From positions 1 through 41,995 of the forward strand of contig NZ_FNNN01000035.1 of assembly GCF_900106755.1 (NCBI RefSeq): a stretch of DNA of 41,995 nt. The letters are read 5' to 3'. The translations under genes and the position numbers were made by a program. Within the stretch, counting starts at the first letter, position 1, and the number at the start of each line of letters is the position of its first letter. This DNA comes from Bacteroides faecis MAJ27 (GTDB taxonomy: Bacteria; Bacteroidota; Bacteroidia; Bacteroidales; Bacteroidaceae). The notes beneath the pieces were generated by a model that ran no database searches, was not told where the DNA came from, and saw nothing but the letters and a program-made list of their open reading frames with translations. This document shows, one piece after another, positions 15,238-24,404 of the stretch.

Positions 15238-17185
15238 ATTGTTCTATTACTGTTTCTACTTCGTCGTATATTCTCTTAAAGTTTTTTTGCAGTAATTTCT
15301 CTCTATTATCTGCTGTCCCAAAGTTATATACTTTTGGCAGTTCTTTGTAGGCTTCTTCTTCTTTCTTAATTTTTTTTAAATCTAAATTGGTTTTGCAATG
15401 GTACATCGCTGTTGGAAAATTATCTTCTTGTCCAAAATCTAATGCAACTTGCCCTACTAATGTACCAGCTTGTAATGAAGATATTTTGGATGCCGGGATA
15501 ACAAAATCCATTTGTTCATTCATATTAATTGTTGTTTCGTTTCTTCTGATAGTAACACCTTCTTTTACTTGCTTAACTTTTCCAAATAGTTTTTGTAGCC
15601 AATCTAAAGTTTCAGGAGCTTTAGCTTGCCCGGATAAAGTGTTACCTATAATAGAAGTTATAGTTTTTGCGGTAGCTTTGCCGTATTGTTCTTCTAATTG
15701 CGGTAGTTCCTGTAATCCCAAACAAATTGAAACCTTATTGCTACGTGCAGTAGAAAGTAGTGTTGCAAGTTGATAAAAATATAATGTGGGACATTCATCT
15801 ACTATGATTGAAGTAGGGTAGTTACCTTTTGTATTGACAAGTCTAGTTAATCGGTTAATGATAAGTGCATTTAAAGCACTATTCATGCTTTGTGTTTTAG
15901 GGTTATTTGCAATGATAAGATAACTAGGGTCTTTTTTATCTGATACTTTTAAATTGAAATCATTGCCACTAAATACCCAAAAAGATTCTTTAGTAGCCAG
16001 TCTTGATAACTGTACTTTTAGACTTGCCATCTGTCCTTCTAATTGGTCCACTGCTCCTGATTTATATGCAGCTTCAAATGGGGAAACTAGTGATTTTAAT
16101 TCAGGTTCGGAAAAGAGGACTTTAAAAAGTACGTCATATTCTTGATTAAGGAAAGCCAGTACATGCGGTAAATCTGAATATTTGCCATTCTCGTATCTAG
16201 ACCAAAAATAAATAGAAGCTGCTAACAAGTTTACTGCTGATGTTTTAAAAAAATCGCTATTACCTCCACTTCCTTTGTCGCCTTTTTGTAAACTCTCATA
16301 TAATGCTTCTGCCGTTTCTGTTGCATCTGCTAGGATTTCTATATATTCTCGTTTCAATGGGTTTATTCTTCTACTATATTCAATATCAGAAAAATTAATG
16401 ACATTGAACTTGAAATTACTTGGTATTTTTCCTAATTGCTTGTTCTTTTGATAATTATAATATGCAATTTTGGCAAGTTCAGGAAATTTGAAGTCGTAAA
16501 CAACTTCTGCAAATCCTTTAGCTGAATGTTGTCTTATAAAAGAATTTATAACAGAAAAAGATTTACCACTTCCAGGCGTTCCTATTACGAAAGTTCCACG
16601 AAAACAGTTACATATATTCAGCCACCCATTATGCCACTTTCTATTGTAGAAAAACTTCATCGGAATATTGACAGAGAATTCTGTTTCTACCTTGTCTTTA
16701 GATTGTTCAAAGCTTTCATTCTCTATATTAAATCTATCTTTCATAAAGTTTGATTTAATACGTTTGGAAATGTTATCTAGAGCTGAATTTATTAATGTCG
16801 CTCCAATTATTGATAGTATAATGTAAGCTATATTATACCATTCTAAACTAGTTTCTCCTTTTTCTTTAAAGAAAAGAAAGCATATACTTCCAAAGAACAT
16901 TATGAATCCAAAGATTAAAGGAAAAATGATTTGTTTAGTCGGGTCTAATTCTAAATCCTTTTTTGAACGTGTTCCAATGCAAGTAACCATTATAATAAAG
17001 AATGTAAATAGTTTACTATAAAGAATATTAGAATAGATAGGAATTTTTGCCATTTTTGATAATAAGGGCATAATTTGTTCACTAAAGGGAAAATGAACAA
17101 ATAGTAGAATCTCTATGCAAACAGTTATATAAATGAATGCTTGCATGAATCCATATAGTTTTTGTAATTCTTTGCTTTCTTCCAT
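15230..17185 (-). CDS. VirD4/TraG-type coupling protein (T4CP)
   Basis: A 651-residue ATPase that would connect the relaxase-DNA complex to the transfer channel at the inner membrane. The N-terminal 135 residues carry four hydrophobic segments (about 15-35, 58-72, 85-106, 117-136). Walker A is GTPGSGKS at 202-209 and Walker B is SIIVDECPTLYF near 460. Length and order fit Bacteroidetes coupling proteins. It is preceded 3 bp upstream by a 74-residue ORF and lies far from the relaxase and tra genes, on a module bordered by repeats A3 and B1. Confidence 0.9.
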   Translation of the reverse strand: MEESKELQKLYGFMQAFIYITVCIEILLFVHFPFSEQIMPLLSKMAKIPIYSNILYSKLFTFFIIMVTCIGTRSKKDLELDPTKQIIFPLIFGFIMFFGSICFLFFKEKGETSLEWYNIAYIILSIIGATLINSALDNISKRIKSNFMKDRFNIENESFEQSKDKVETEFSVNIPMKFFYNRKWHNGWLNICNCFRGTFVIGTPGSGKSFSVINSFIRQHSAKGFAEVVYDFKFPELAKIAYYNYQKNKQLGKIPSNFKFNVINFSDIEYSRRINPLKREYIEILADATETAEALYESLQKGDKGSGGNSDFFKTSAVNLLAASIYFWSRYENGKYSDLPHVLAFLNQEYDVLFKVLFSEPELKSLVSPFEAAYKSGAVDQLEGQMASLKVQLSRLATKESFWVFSGNDFNLKVSDKKDPSYLIIANNPKTQSMNSALNALIINRLTRLVNTKGNYPTSIIVDECPTLYFYQLATLLSTARSNKVSICLGLQELPQLEEQYGKATAKTITSIIGNTLSGQAKAPETLDWLQKLFGKVKQVKEGVTIRRNETTINMNEQMDFVIPASKISSLQAGTLVGQVALDFGQEDNFPTAMYHCKTNLDLKKIKKEEEAYKELPKVYNFGTADNREKLLQKNFKRIYDEVETVIEQYV

Positions 17186-17188
17186 GAT

Positions 17189-17413
17189 TTAATCGGGTAT
17201 TTTAACTTTTTCAGGTTCCTCACATTGAAAAGCCTTGAAATCTTCTATAGCTAATTTCAAGTCTTCTAAAAAATTGCTATTGCAACCTTTTTCTACTGCT
17301 ATCTGGTAATATGCTTCCATTGCTTGGACGGAACAAATATCTGTTCCGCATATTACAAAAGCTGGAATGTCTTCTAATAGGCACTTGTGTAATAATCTTT
17401 TTTGGTCTTTCAT
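17189..17413 (-). CDS. Small conserved hypothetical protein upstream of the T4CP
   Basis: A 74-residue protein, acidic at its C-terminus, with three cysteines and the segment QAMEAYYQIAVEKG predicted to be helical. Similar small ORFs occur in Bacteroides mobile DNA but I know no function. It is 3 bp from the coupling-protein gene and so is probably co-expressed with it. Confidence 0.55.
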   Translation of the reverse strand: MKDQKRLLHKCLLEDIPAFVICGTDICSVQAMEAYYQIAVEKGCNSNFLEDLKLAIEDFKAFQCEEPEKVKIPD

Positions 17414-17431
17414 TTTATTAATTCAAATGAA

Positions 17432-17464
17432 AATACCACTCTTTTATGCAGTGAGAGTGGTATT
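17432..17464. terminator. Hairpin between repeat A3 and the T4CP module
   Basis: AATACCACTCT (17432-17442) pairs perfectly with AGAGTGGTATT (17454-17464), T-rich on both sides. It may stop transcripts coming from the lipoprotein gene at 17588 or partly attenuate entry into the T4CP genes. Confidence 0.6.
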
Positions 17465-17476
17465 GGTTTTTATTTT

Positions 17477-17586
17477 TTGGTATCATAATAATGTTCTCTT
17501 ATCGTCCATGCCGGGCAGAACCCGGAAAAGTACGGTATCAAATACCTTCCCGGTTTCTCTCCAGTGCAGGCAGAAAAGGTATCAAT
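17477..17586 (-). repeat. Family A dispersed repeat, copy A3 (partial, inverted relative to A1/A2)
   Basis: GGTATCA at 17479, 17534 and 17578 keeps the 55 and 44 bp spacing. The match to A4 runs from about 17477 and stops at GGTATCAATT, right at the stop codon region of the lipoprotein gene at 17588, so the outer third of the element is missing. Confidence 0.9.
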
Positions 17587-17587
17587 T

Positions 17588-18031
17588 CTACTGGTAATTT
17601 TCCTGTCCGAATATATGTTGAACCATTGCATAATTTTCACCACTGTTAGACTTATGCAGCTTATCATCAATAAAAATTTTTACTTCGACTGTCTTAGGTA
17701 GCTGTAAATTTTCAAGGTTTTCTTCATCTTTAGGTATAGGGTAGGCAGATAGCCATAAATATGTTCCTTGTTTGGCTTCTTGCTCAAATGTGAATGGACT
17801 TTCTACAATAGTTTCTTTGGCAGCTTCTTCGGGAGCTTCGGAAGAAATATCTACTCCTACTGTATAATGTATTAGAAGTTTGAAATTTTCTGGGTCGCTT
17901 ACGGTAGCTTCATAACGTACTTTTCCTGTATCTCCTGTAGGTGGAGTATCAGGGTCGTTGTTATCGTCTTTATTGCATCCAGACAACATAAGGCTTAAAC
18001 CAATCATTACTAATGATAAATACTTTTTCAT
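17588..18031 (-). CDS. Hypothetical lipoprotein
   Basis: A 147-residue protein starting MKKYLSLVMIGL with lipobox MLSGC followed by NKDDNND. The start at 18031 is preferred over an in-frame ATG 18 codons upstream because it gives a proper signal peptide. The mature part is short strands with a conserved-looking IFIDDKLHKSN, without motif I know. Position within the DNA-processing operon suggests a transfer accessory role, perhaps at the outer membrane like TraQ-type proteins, but this is a guess. Confidence 0.6.
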   Translation of the reverse strand: MKKYLSLVMIGLSLMLSGCNKDDNNDPDTPPTGDTGKVRYEATVSDPENFKLLIHYTVGVDISSEAPEEAAKETIVESPFTFEQEAKQGTYLWLSAYPIPKDEENLENLQLPKTVEVKIFIDDKLHKSNSGENYAMVQHIFGQENYQ

Positions 18032-18041
18032 ATTGTTTCTT

Positions 18042-18314
18042 TTAAATAGTTGATAATTCAATGTGTATCGTTCCATTTGCAGCATTATATGCTACTTCCT
18101 CAATATTGGTGAACCGTCTTATTGATTCTTTCCATTCTTCTGTTTGTGGATTGTGGTAATATTCTTCTTCTAATAGACTTATCAAATTATTTATTTGTTT
18201 GTCAGATAGATAAATCTTTTCTCCAACCCTTGGAACTACAGGTAATTGGATTGGTATAGAAATATTGTTCACACCATCTATAGGAATATGGATGTTTATT
18301 TCTATCATAGCCAT
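18042..18314 (-). CDS. Hypothetical protein, beta-rich
   Basis: A 90-residue protein with no recognised domain. The centre has the pattern PVVPRVGEKIYLSDKQ, also seen as LPRIGEEISPHI in the 117-residue protein encoded at 18595, so the two may be distant relatives. The gene overlaps the HU gene start by 10 bp and precedes the lipoprotein gene by 10 bp, all in one operon. Confidence 0.6.
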   Translation of the reverse strand: MAMIEINIHIPIDGVNNISIPIQLPVVPRVGEKIYLSDKQINNLISLLEEEYYHNPQTEEWKESIRRFTNIEEVAYNAANGTIHIELSTI

Positions 18315-18583
18315 TTCATGTTTAGTATATTTTTGGACGGCTTAAATTTAACAACTTCCTTTTCTGGAACTTCTACAGGTTCTCCAGTTGCCGGATTTCT
18401 AGCTATCCGAGCTGGCTGAATAATCTTTTTGAAAGTACCAAAATCTTTTATAGAAACATCTTTTTCTCTTAGATTTTGAGATAATTCTTTGAAAAAACTA
18501 TCAATTATTTCTGCTACTTCTTTTGTTGGTTTATTTGCCTTTTCAGCAACCATTTTGATTAAATCAGTCTTATTCATTTGCAT
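18305..18583 (-). CDS. HU/IHF-family DNA-binding protein
   Basis: A 92-residue histone-like protein with the dimerisation helices at the N-terminus (KTDLIKMVAEKANKPTKEVAEII) and the DNA-bending arm RIARNPATGEPVEVPEKEVV (about 63-82). It should bend DNA. A plasmid-borne HU could help shape oriT or recombination complexes, or offset the load of AT-rich plasmid DNA on host HU. Confidence 0.92.
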   Translation of the reverse strand: MQMNKTDLIKMVAEKANKPTKEVAEIIDSFFKELSQNLREKDVSIKDFGTFKKIIQPARIARNPATGEPVEVPEKEVVKFKPSKNILNMKWL

Positions 18584-18594
18584 ATCAATAATAT

Positions 18595-18948
18595 TTAATT
18601 ACTTAAATCACTTAAACAAATTTCAGGAATAATTTGGGTATAGTCTTCTGTATCTGGTCTATAATGTATTGATTCAACTATATTGACCTCACAGATAACA
18701 TCATATACCCATGCTTTAAAATTCCCTTCTAAATCATCTTCACCATCATTGAATTTATTAAAATCACTTTTAGCTTCATCTGTTAGATATTCTAATAAAT
18801 TTTGATAGGTAAATTCATTCTGAAACATTATAATGTGAGGTGAAATTTCTTCGCCTATCCTTGGAAGATGCGGAAAATTCCAATCACCCTTTACCTTCAT
18901 TCCTCTCTCTTTAAAAAAATGGCTATAAATTATAAATTCTATTTTCAT
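18595..18948 (-). CDS. Hypothetical protein
   Basis: A 117-residue acidic protein, with no signal peptide and no motif I recognise beyond LPRIGEEISPHI, similar to a segment of the 90-residue protein at 18042. Its start overlaps the end of the zinc-ribbon gene by 4 bp, so translation is coupled. Confidence 0.55.
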   Translation of the reverse strand: MKIEFIIYSHFFKERGMKVKGDWNFPHLPRIGEEISPHIIMFQNEFTYQNLLEYLTDEAKSDFNKFNDGEDDLEGNFKAWVYDVICEVNIVESIHYRPDTEDYTQIIPEICLSDLSN

Positions 18949-19781
18949 ATTAGTTTTATTTTAAAATCATCGTTCAGTACAAGCTTTCTTTCCATCGGTT
19001 GCCCGTTTTTATCATGAAATCCAGTTAACACAGGTGTTTCTTTTTTCTCGCAAAGTTCTATTGCTTCTTCGGGAGTTATAGAACGTCCTGACATTTCACG
19101 CCAAATGACAAAATCACATTTTATGGCTTCATTTCTATAGTTGGAACAATTATAGGCTTTTTTGTTTATATATAAGTTTCCTCCACACTTAGGACACTTA
19201 CACAATGTATTGTCAAAAGAAATATCTAAGTTCTCTGTTAGAACCAGCCGTGAAGAAAAATCATTTCCTTCTCTTGATTTAAATCCAGTCATAAACGGTG
19301 TTTTTTTTCCTCTGGCAAGTATTTCTGCTGCTTCCAATGGTATTTCTCTTTGTGCAATAGTTTTGGGTATATAGAGGTTACAAACTCTGTTGTTGTCCTT
19401 GTCCTTTTGTGAATACCCTTTACAAGCATATCCATTTAGTAAAATTTCAATTTCTCTACCACACACAGGACACGGAGTTTCTAATACTTCATTTACGAAA
19501 GAAGGAATAACGATTCCATTTTCGATAGTCAGATATGCAGAAAAAGGAACTCCTTTTTTATTATGGAAGTCATGAAATATATCTGTTTTCCCTGTTGTTA
19601 TTAATTGCCTGGCTATTTCTTCTGTAATCTCTTTTCCCCAATATGAATGATAAATATTAAATGTACATTTGTCATTCATGTTTTTGAAGTAATTACAGGA
19701 ATATCCTAAACTGCCTTTCATTATGTGTCCTTTCTGGCAAATAGGGCATAAGCCTAAATCTTTGATTGTATCATTATCCAT
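18945..19781 (-). CDS. Protein of three topoisomerase-type C4 zinc-ribbon repeats
   Basis: A 278-residue protein made of three similar units of about 90 residues. Each starts with a four-cysteine ribbon (CPICQKG...C; CPVCGRE...C; CPKCGGN...C) and continues with a conserved tail ending in GF..K.G..F or GFHDKNGQP. These resemble the C-terminal accessory repeats of Bacteroidetes topoisomerase III-type enzymes, here without any catalytic topoisomerase domain. A role in binding single-stranded or nicked DNA is the most likely reading. It is encoded within the DNA-processing operon. Confidence 0.72.
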   Translation of the reverse strand: MDNDTIKDLGLCPICQKGHIMKGSLGYSCNYFKNMNDKCTFNIYHSYWGKEITEEIARQLITTGKTDIFHDFHNKKGVPFSAYLTIENGIVIPSFVNEVLETPCPVCGREIEILLNGYACKGYSQKDKDNNRVCNLYIPKTIAQREIPLEAAEILARGKKTPFMTGFKSREGNDFSSRLVLTENLDISFDNTLCKCPKCGGNLYINKKAYNCSNYRNEAIKCDFVIWREMSGRSITPEEAIELCEKKETPVLTGFHDKNGQPMERKLVLNDDFKIKLI

Positions 19782-20465
19782 TTAATATCCTCCTTTACTA
19801 ATCCATTTAATACCGTTTAAAATATTATCTACTTTTTGTTTCCCACTATTTACATATTTAAATTGTCCGGGTACAAGTGTTTTTAGTACTCCAGCCCTTT
19901 TAGCGGATTTCATTTGTCGGCATACAGCGTATGCAAGTCCTCGCATTCGTCTAAGTTCATTGACCACATGAATACATAAATCTATCCTTTGCTTATTATC
20001 CATAAGATTTTTTTCACCGCCTTGCAATGCTATATTGTTTATGTATATCATTAAATCTACACTTCGACTGATAAGCTCATACTCTGTTTTTGCAATTATG
20101 GTTAATAATTTAGGGTCTCCAACTGCATATTTAGCTGCTTCGGATTGGTATTTAGCTATGTCTCTAGCTAAGGTTGAAGCATAAATAATATCTTTTCCAT
20201 TTTTCACAACTGCATTAACTGTAGAAAGATAGTTGTATGTCTTCTCCTGTAAGGATTGAATTTGATTCATTTTTTGTTGGATTAAAATTTGAAAGTTGCG
20301 GATTTTTGTTTCCTCACTTTGTATGTCTTTCAATACACCTTGTTGCTCCTGATGGGAATAAACCAATGTTCCAATCATTACCGGGTCAATGACAATAGAT
20401 TGTGCTAGTCCTTTTATGTTGCCTAACAGTAACATTAGGGAAAAAAATAAAAGCACTCTTTTCAT
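19782..20465 (-). CDS. TraI/DUF4141-like periplasmic protein, paralogue of 34823-35497
   Basis: A secreted protein of 227 residues with signal MKRVLLFFSLMLLLG. The mature part is helical (about 30-150) and ends in a conserved block MDNKQRIDLCIHVVNELRR...GLAYAVCRQMKSAKRAGVL, nearly the same as in the TraI-like protein of the tra operon. I set the start at 20465 because the longer form from 20489 would place eight extra residues before the signal. The first about 35 coding bases are identical to those of the gene at 34165, not to its closer paralogue, which suggests a swapped signal peptide. Confidence 0.75.
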   Translation of the reverse strand: MKRVLLFFSLMLLLGNIKGLAQSIVIDPVMIGTLVYSHQEQQGVLKDIQSEETKIRNFQILIQQKMNQIQSLQEKTYNYLSTVNAVVKNGKDIIYASTLARDIAKYQSEAAKYAVGDPKLLTIIAKTEYELISRSVDLMIYINNIALQGGEKNLMDNKQRIDLCIHVVNELRRMRGLAYAVCRQMKSAKRAGVLKTLVPGQFKYVNSGKQKVDNILNGIKWISKGGY

Positions 20466-20469
20466 ATCA

Positions 20470-20973
20470 TTATCTGTTTGTAAATTCATATATTCCTTTT
20501 TTCTTTTTTTGTTCTTCTACTCTATTTCTGATGGTTTGAATTATATCACTATTAGCTTTAAGACCATTCATCAGTAGTTCTGGTGTTGATTTATCGCCAG
20601 AATAAATGTAGATATTGGTGTTGTTTATTAAAGACTGGATAAAACTTTGCTTTTCTTCATAATCATATACACGATATAATTCTATGTAGTTAATCCTTTT
20701 TGAAAGCACTCCTTGATATATTTTTATTTGCTCTCTAGTTATAATCCATTTTGTACAAAGTAACATTGAAATATATCTGTAGAAAATTATAAATATCAAC
20801 AATACTAATATCGTTCCACTGATAAATTTTAATAATTCATGTTCTCTTATATATTTACTAAAAATGAATACGAAAATCGCTAATGTGATTAAAAGGAAAT
20901 TCTTCATTAACCAATATCGGAATTTAGGCTTTAATATAATATCATCAGAAGCTATGTTTGTTCCATCATTCAT
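20470..20973 (-). CDS. Membrane protein with a bacterial PH-like domain
   Basis: A 167-residue protein with two membrane helices (about 26-42 and 50-68) followed by a domain starting CTKWIITREQIKIYQGVLSKRINYIELYRVYDY, the usual start of bPH2/DUF304 domains. Such proteins are poorly understood inner-membrane proteins. It overlaps the next gene upstream by 4 bp, in the DNA-processing operon. Confidence 0.65.
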   Translation of the reverse strand: MNDGTNIASDDIILKPKFRYWLMKNFLLITLAIFVFIFSKYIREHELLKFISGTILVLLIFIIFYRYISMLLCTKWIITREQIKIYQGVLSKRINYIELYRVYDYEEKQSFIQSLINNTNIYIYSGDKSTPELLMNGLKANSDIIQTIRNRVEEQKKKKGIYEFTNR

Positions 20974-22079
20974 AACTTAATACTTTTTTTTTGTTCATGT
21001 TGTTTCATTAGAATTTCATTGAAATCTTTTGCTTTTTCTGCTTTATGAGAAATCATAGGAGCTATTATTTTGCTTTTTTCCCTAAAACTTTCTAGTGAAA
21101 CGTCATTTTTGTTAATAGTGAATTCTCTACCCTTAGTTTTAAACAGCACATCATCTTTATTTTCTTTTATTGTCATTTCTGTATTACTAATGATTCCAGA
21201 CACTTTAATGTCATACAAATTACCGTTTAAATCATTATCAAAACAGGTATGTACTTTAGCTTGTGGGTATCGCAATAAAGTGTTTTTTATTTGATTAACT
21301 GAAATGTACCCTCCTACACTACAAAAAACACTTTCTTCTAATTTGATTTTGTTAGCATTGAGCTGATAGAAGCTCATAGCATCTAAAGCGGATTCTGCAA
21401 AGTATATATGTTTTGCCATTTGGGGGTGTGGGCAAAAATCAGCAATCCAAAGCGAGTTACTTTTATCACCTCCGGCAGCCATTCCTTTGAATCCATAGTT
21501 TCTTAATTCGTAATTTGTTACTTTGTTGTCTTTATCTTTTGGATTAATATAGGGAAAACCTATATTATAATAATTGCCGTTTCCTTGTAAGTCTTTAACC
21601 CTTGTGATAAATGGTAGAAACTTTTCTACGACTTGATGATTTATATTTCTTTCATTTGTGAGAAATCTTAAATCAGCGAGTGTAGTAGGAAATTCTTTAT
21701 ATCTATCTCTGTCAAAAGATTTGTTTTCTGCTTTTACAACTTTGAATGCTTCATATTTAGGACTATAAGGCTCATTTGCGTAATGTCCTAAAATCATATT
21801 GATTCGCACAAATGTATTTTGATGTTGGAATTGTGGGAAGTCGTTAATATGATTTTTGATGAACTGAATTAAATCTCCACCTTTATAATTCCTATCATAG
21901 TAGTGTTCTTGTACACTATGAGGATTCTTGATGATGATTTCATCCAACTTGTTACCTGCTCCGTCTGTCAGTTTAAAAACAGGCGAAACCTTTCCTTTGC
22001 TAATGTCTTGTTTATATCCTAAATCTTCAAGTATTTGAATGATGGATATTTTAGCCTTATAATCGTCAAATGTTAGCAT
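20970..22079 (-). CDS. DUF3991/TOPRIM primase-like protein
   Basis: A 369-residue protein. The N-terminus has the CHC2-like segment without zinc ligands typical of DUF3991. A TOPRIM domain follows at about 215-290: IYFAESALDAMSFYQL contains the conserved acidic residue and HTCFDNDLNG the DxD pair. Such proteins are plasmid primases or nickase-like accessory factors made during establishment or transfer. The TTTTCCCTAA edge motif occurs inside this gene at 21076. Confidence 0.78.
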   Translation of the reverse strand: MLTFDDYKAKISIIQILEDLGYKQDISKGKVSPVFKLTDGAGNKLDEIIIKNPHSVQEHYYDRNYKGGDLIQFIKNHINDFPQFQHQNTFVRINMILGHYANEPYSPKYEAFKVVKAENKSFDRDRYKEFPTTLADLRFLTNERNINHQVVEKFLPFITRVKDLQGNGNYYNIGFPYINPKDKDNKVTNYELRNYGFKGMAAGGDKSNSLWIADFCPHPQMAKHIYFAESALDAMSFYQLNANKIKLEESVFCSVGGYISVNQIKNTLLRYPQAKVHTCFDNDLNGNLYDIKVSGIISNTEMTIKENKDDVLFKTKGREFTINKNDVSLESFREKSKIIAPMISHKAEKAKDFNEILMKQHEQKKSIKL

Positions 22080-22083
22080 AATA

Positions 22084-23643
22084 TTATAGTTTCATTGTTG
22101 GAGTATCATTATTTTTTCCGTAGGTTCTACCATATCCGAGAATAGATGCTTCTTGCTTCGCTGTTGCTTTAATAGAACTATCTATTTTATCCATTTGGGT
22201 AGATATTTGTTCTCCGACAGTTTGTTTAGTAGCTTCCCTAGAGCTGGAATATGTTTTTTCTACTTCCTTGTAAGAAGCATAATCTTTAGAAAGTTTATGT
22301 TTCTCTAAAAAGGCAGCCATTTCGGTGGGTTTATCTTTAAAAATTTCATCAATCCCTTTAGCTCCTTTTTGGGCTACAAACTCTAATCTTTCTTTATCAG
22401 ATATATATCTTTCTTTCCCTATTGTTTGTTCTTTCTTTTCAGTCGCTTTAATTTCTATAGTATTTGCATCTTTGATTGATAATCCATTTCTGGCATTCAA
22501 ATCTAGTTTTACTTTTGCAGCTTTGTTTAGTTCCTCGTTTACAATGGTAATTTCTTTTCCATTTTTGAGATTTTCTTGCTGCATAGGAGTAAGCTCTATT
22601 CCTCCAAGTTTTTGGGGAATATGAATGTCTTTTGCTTTTATTGATACTATCTCATTAGTATCTTTGTCACGTTGGTGCAATGTTCTTTCTCCTTTTGAAT
22701 TAGTCTTTACTACGACATTATCAGCTTTTAGGGCTTTTATTTCATCCTTAGTAAAGGATAAATCATTTTTTATTTCTTGTCGTTTAGGAATGAGCAAGAT
22801 AGCAATCCCAGCGATTGGGTAAACTACTGTAATAGCTGCGATTGCTAGTTTTCTAGCATTGATACCATCAATTTTGATGCGTTTACCTTCTTCTTTGAAA
22901 TCAATTTCGTTGGTTTTTAATTTAGATTTATTTTCAGGTGTATTCTCGGCTGTTATATATTTAAGAGTTGTTGCTTTCCCCTCAAAATGGAGTTTTCCAT
23001 TTTCTGTTTTATAAGACACTTTTTCATTGTCTAGAAGTGTTCTATTACCGGGAGTATCTTCAATGGAAAAATTTAGCATACCTGTTTTTTTCCCATTTTT
23101 GATGTTTGCAATATCTTCGGGGCTTAAATTTTCCGGTTTAACTCCTACTTCATTAAACTTGTTCCAGTCTATATCAACATATGAACCTTTACCATCTAGG
23201 GTTTGGTTTTGTTCATAAGCATATCGATAAAGGTCTTCTCCTTTATATGCAATTTTATTTTCAAGGTCAATGACTGTAAATCCGTCTTTATATCCTTCAT
23301 TCTTGTTAGTACCTTGTTTTATATCATCCCATTTTATAATTGCAACATTGTGGTTTTCTCGTAAATATTGGCTATATTCTTGGAAATTATTGCTAGCTTG
23401 TTCTTTATCAAAGAAACTGATTATTCTTTCTTTAGATTGCTCTAATAAAGATTCTCTATTATCTCCTAAATTGCCAAGTTTAAGTGTATTCAGTGGATAA
23501 GTATATGTTTCATTACCTTTGGAAAAGGTAATATCACCATTCCGATATTCTTCTGAATATCCAAGAATTGCTGCTATTGCTCGGAATTGTCCGGCATTTT
23601 CATAACTATATTGCAAAGCTTCAAATTTTTTCTTTTCTTCCAT
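22084..23643 (-). CDS. DUF3945/DUF4099-type protein with one membrane segment
   Basis: A 519-residue protein. Repeated blocks of the DUF3945 kind are visible: PEDIANIKNGKKTGMLNF, TPMQQENLKNGKEITI and FTKDEIKALKADNVVVKT, each the motif [L/I]xxGKxxxV used in many Bacteroidetes conjugative elements. A hydrophobic helix LAIAAITVVYPIAGIAILLI is near residues 265-284, and the C-terminal 120 residues are charged and helical. The function is unknown; context suggests a DNA-transfer accessory protein. Confidence 0.7.
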   Translation of the reverse strand: MEEKKKFEALQYSYENAGQFRAIAAILGYSEEYRNGDITFSKGNETYTYPLNTLKLGNLGDNRESLLEQSKERIISFFDKEQASNNFQEYSQYLRENHNVAIIKWDDIKQGTNKNEGYKDGFTVIDLENKIAYKGEDLYRYAYEQNQTLDGKGSYVDIDWNKFNEVGVKPENLSPEDIANIKNGKKTGMLNFSIEDTPGNRTLLDNEKVSYKTENGKLHFEGKATTLKYITAENTPENKSKLKTNEIDFKEEGKRIKIDGINARKLAIAAITVVYPIAGIAILLIPKRQEIKNDLSFTKDEIKALKADNVVVKTNSKGERTLHQRDKDTNEIVSIKAKDIHIPQKLGGIELTPMQQENLKNGKEITIVNEELNKAAKVKLDLNARNGLSIKDANTIEIKATEKKEQTIGKERYISDKERLEFVAQKGAKGIDEIFKDKPTEMAAFLEKHKLSKDYASYKEVEKTYSSSREATKQTVGEQISTQMDKIDSSIKATAKQEASILGYGRTYGKNNDTPTMKL

Positions 23644-23644
23644 T

Positions 23645-24364
23645 TTATAATTTGAATTTATGTTCTACTTTAGATTGCGATTCATTTCCAAGTGTTGTTT
23701 TTTGTCCTTTCATGTATTCTATATATTCATTTCTGTTTTTATCAGTATGAATAGTTCCTATAATTTGTGGGTTATGCCGGTCATAAGCTATTTTCTGTTT
23801 CTGCTCGAAGTCTAGGAATTTTATTCCTCTTGGATTATTTAAATCTAATCTTATGGCAATTTTTTCTTTGTCAACATTCAAAATTAATTCCTTACCTGAT
23901 TTTAGAGTTTCCTTTTGTTGCTTATCCAGCTCAACACCTTTTATGTTTGAAGGTATTGAAATACTTTTGATTTTTGTTTTAAGCAATTCGTTTGTTTCAG
24001 GGTCTAATTGTACGAGATATTTTTCATTGTTAATAGTTTTTGTTATTATCTCGTTATCTTGAAGTCGTTCTAACTCCTTTGGTTTAAGGTTTATATCATT
24101 CATTATTTCTGGTCTGACTGGATGAACTTTAACGCCAGCATTGTTGCTATCTTTCCAGTACAAACTTATTTTTCCTTTCATACTTATTTCTTCTCCATTA
24201 TTATCGTGAAAAGAAAGGTCTAGTAAACTGGTTCTCTTTCCAGATAATAGAGCTGTGATATTTGCCTTATCCAAAGACCATATCTGTTTTTTTGATATTC
24301 CTATTAGTTCTAATTCTTTATATGGAATATCATTTTCATTAAAAATAGCTTGCTTTTTATCCAT
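23645..24364 (-). CDS. DUF4099/DUF3945-type protein
   Basis: A 239-residue relative of the preceding gene product. It contains KQIWSLDKANITALLSGKRT (DUF4099-like) and VELDKQQKETLKSGKELIL and NPQIIGTI blocks (DUF3945-like). The start is taken at 24364 (MDKKQAIFNEN) because the upstream extension would be a hydrophobic run read across the divergent promoter. A -7 box TACTTTTG lies on this strand about 15 bp upstream. It is the first gene of the - strand operon that continues to 14851. Confidence 0.68.
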   Translation of the reverse strand: MDKKQAIFNENDIPYKELELIGISKKQIWSLDKANITALLSGKRTSLLDLSFHDNNGEEISMKGKISLYWKDSNNAGVKVHPVRPEIMNDINLKPKELERLQDNEIITKTINNEKYLVQLDPETNELLKTKIKSISIPSNIKGVELDKQQKETLKSGKELILNVDKEKIAIRLDLNNPRGIKFLDFEQKQKIAYDRHNPQIIGTIHTDKNRNEYIEYMKGQKTTLGNESQSKVEHKFKL

Positions 24365-24404
24365 GTAATGTATATTTTTGCTCAAAAGTAATAAAAATAT
24401 CAAT

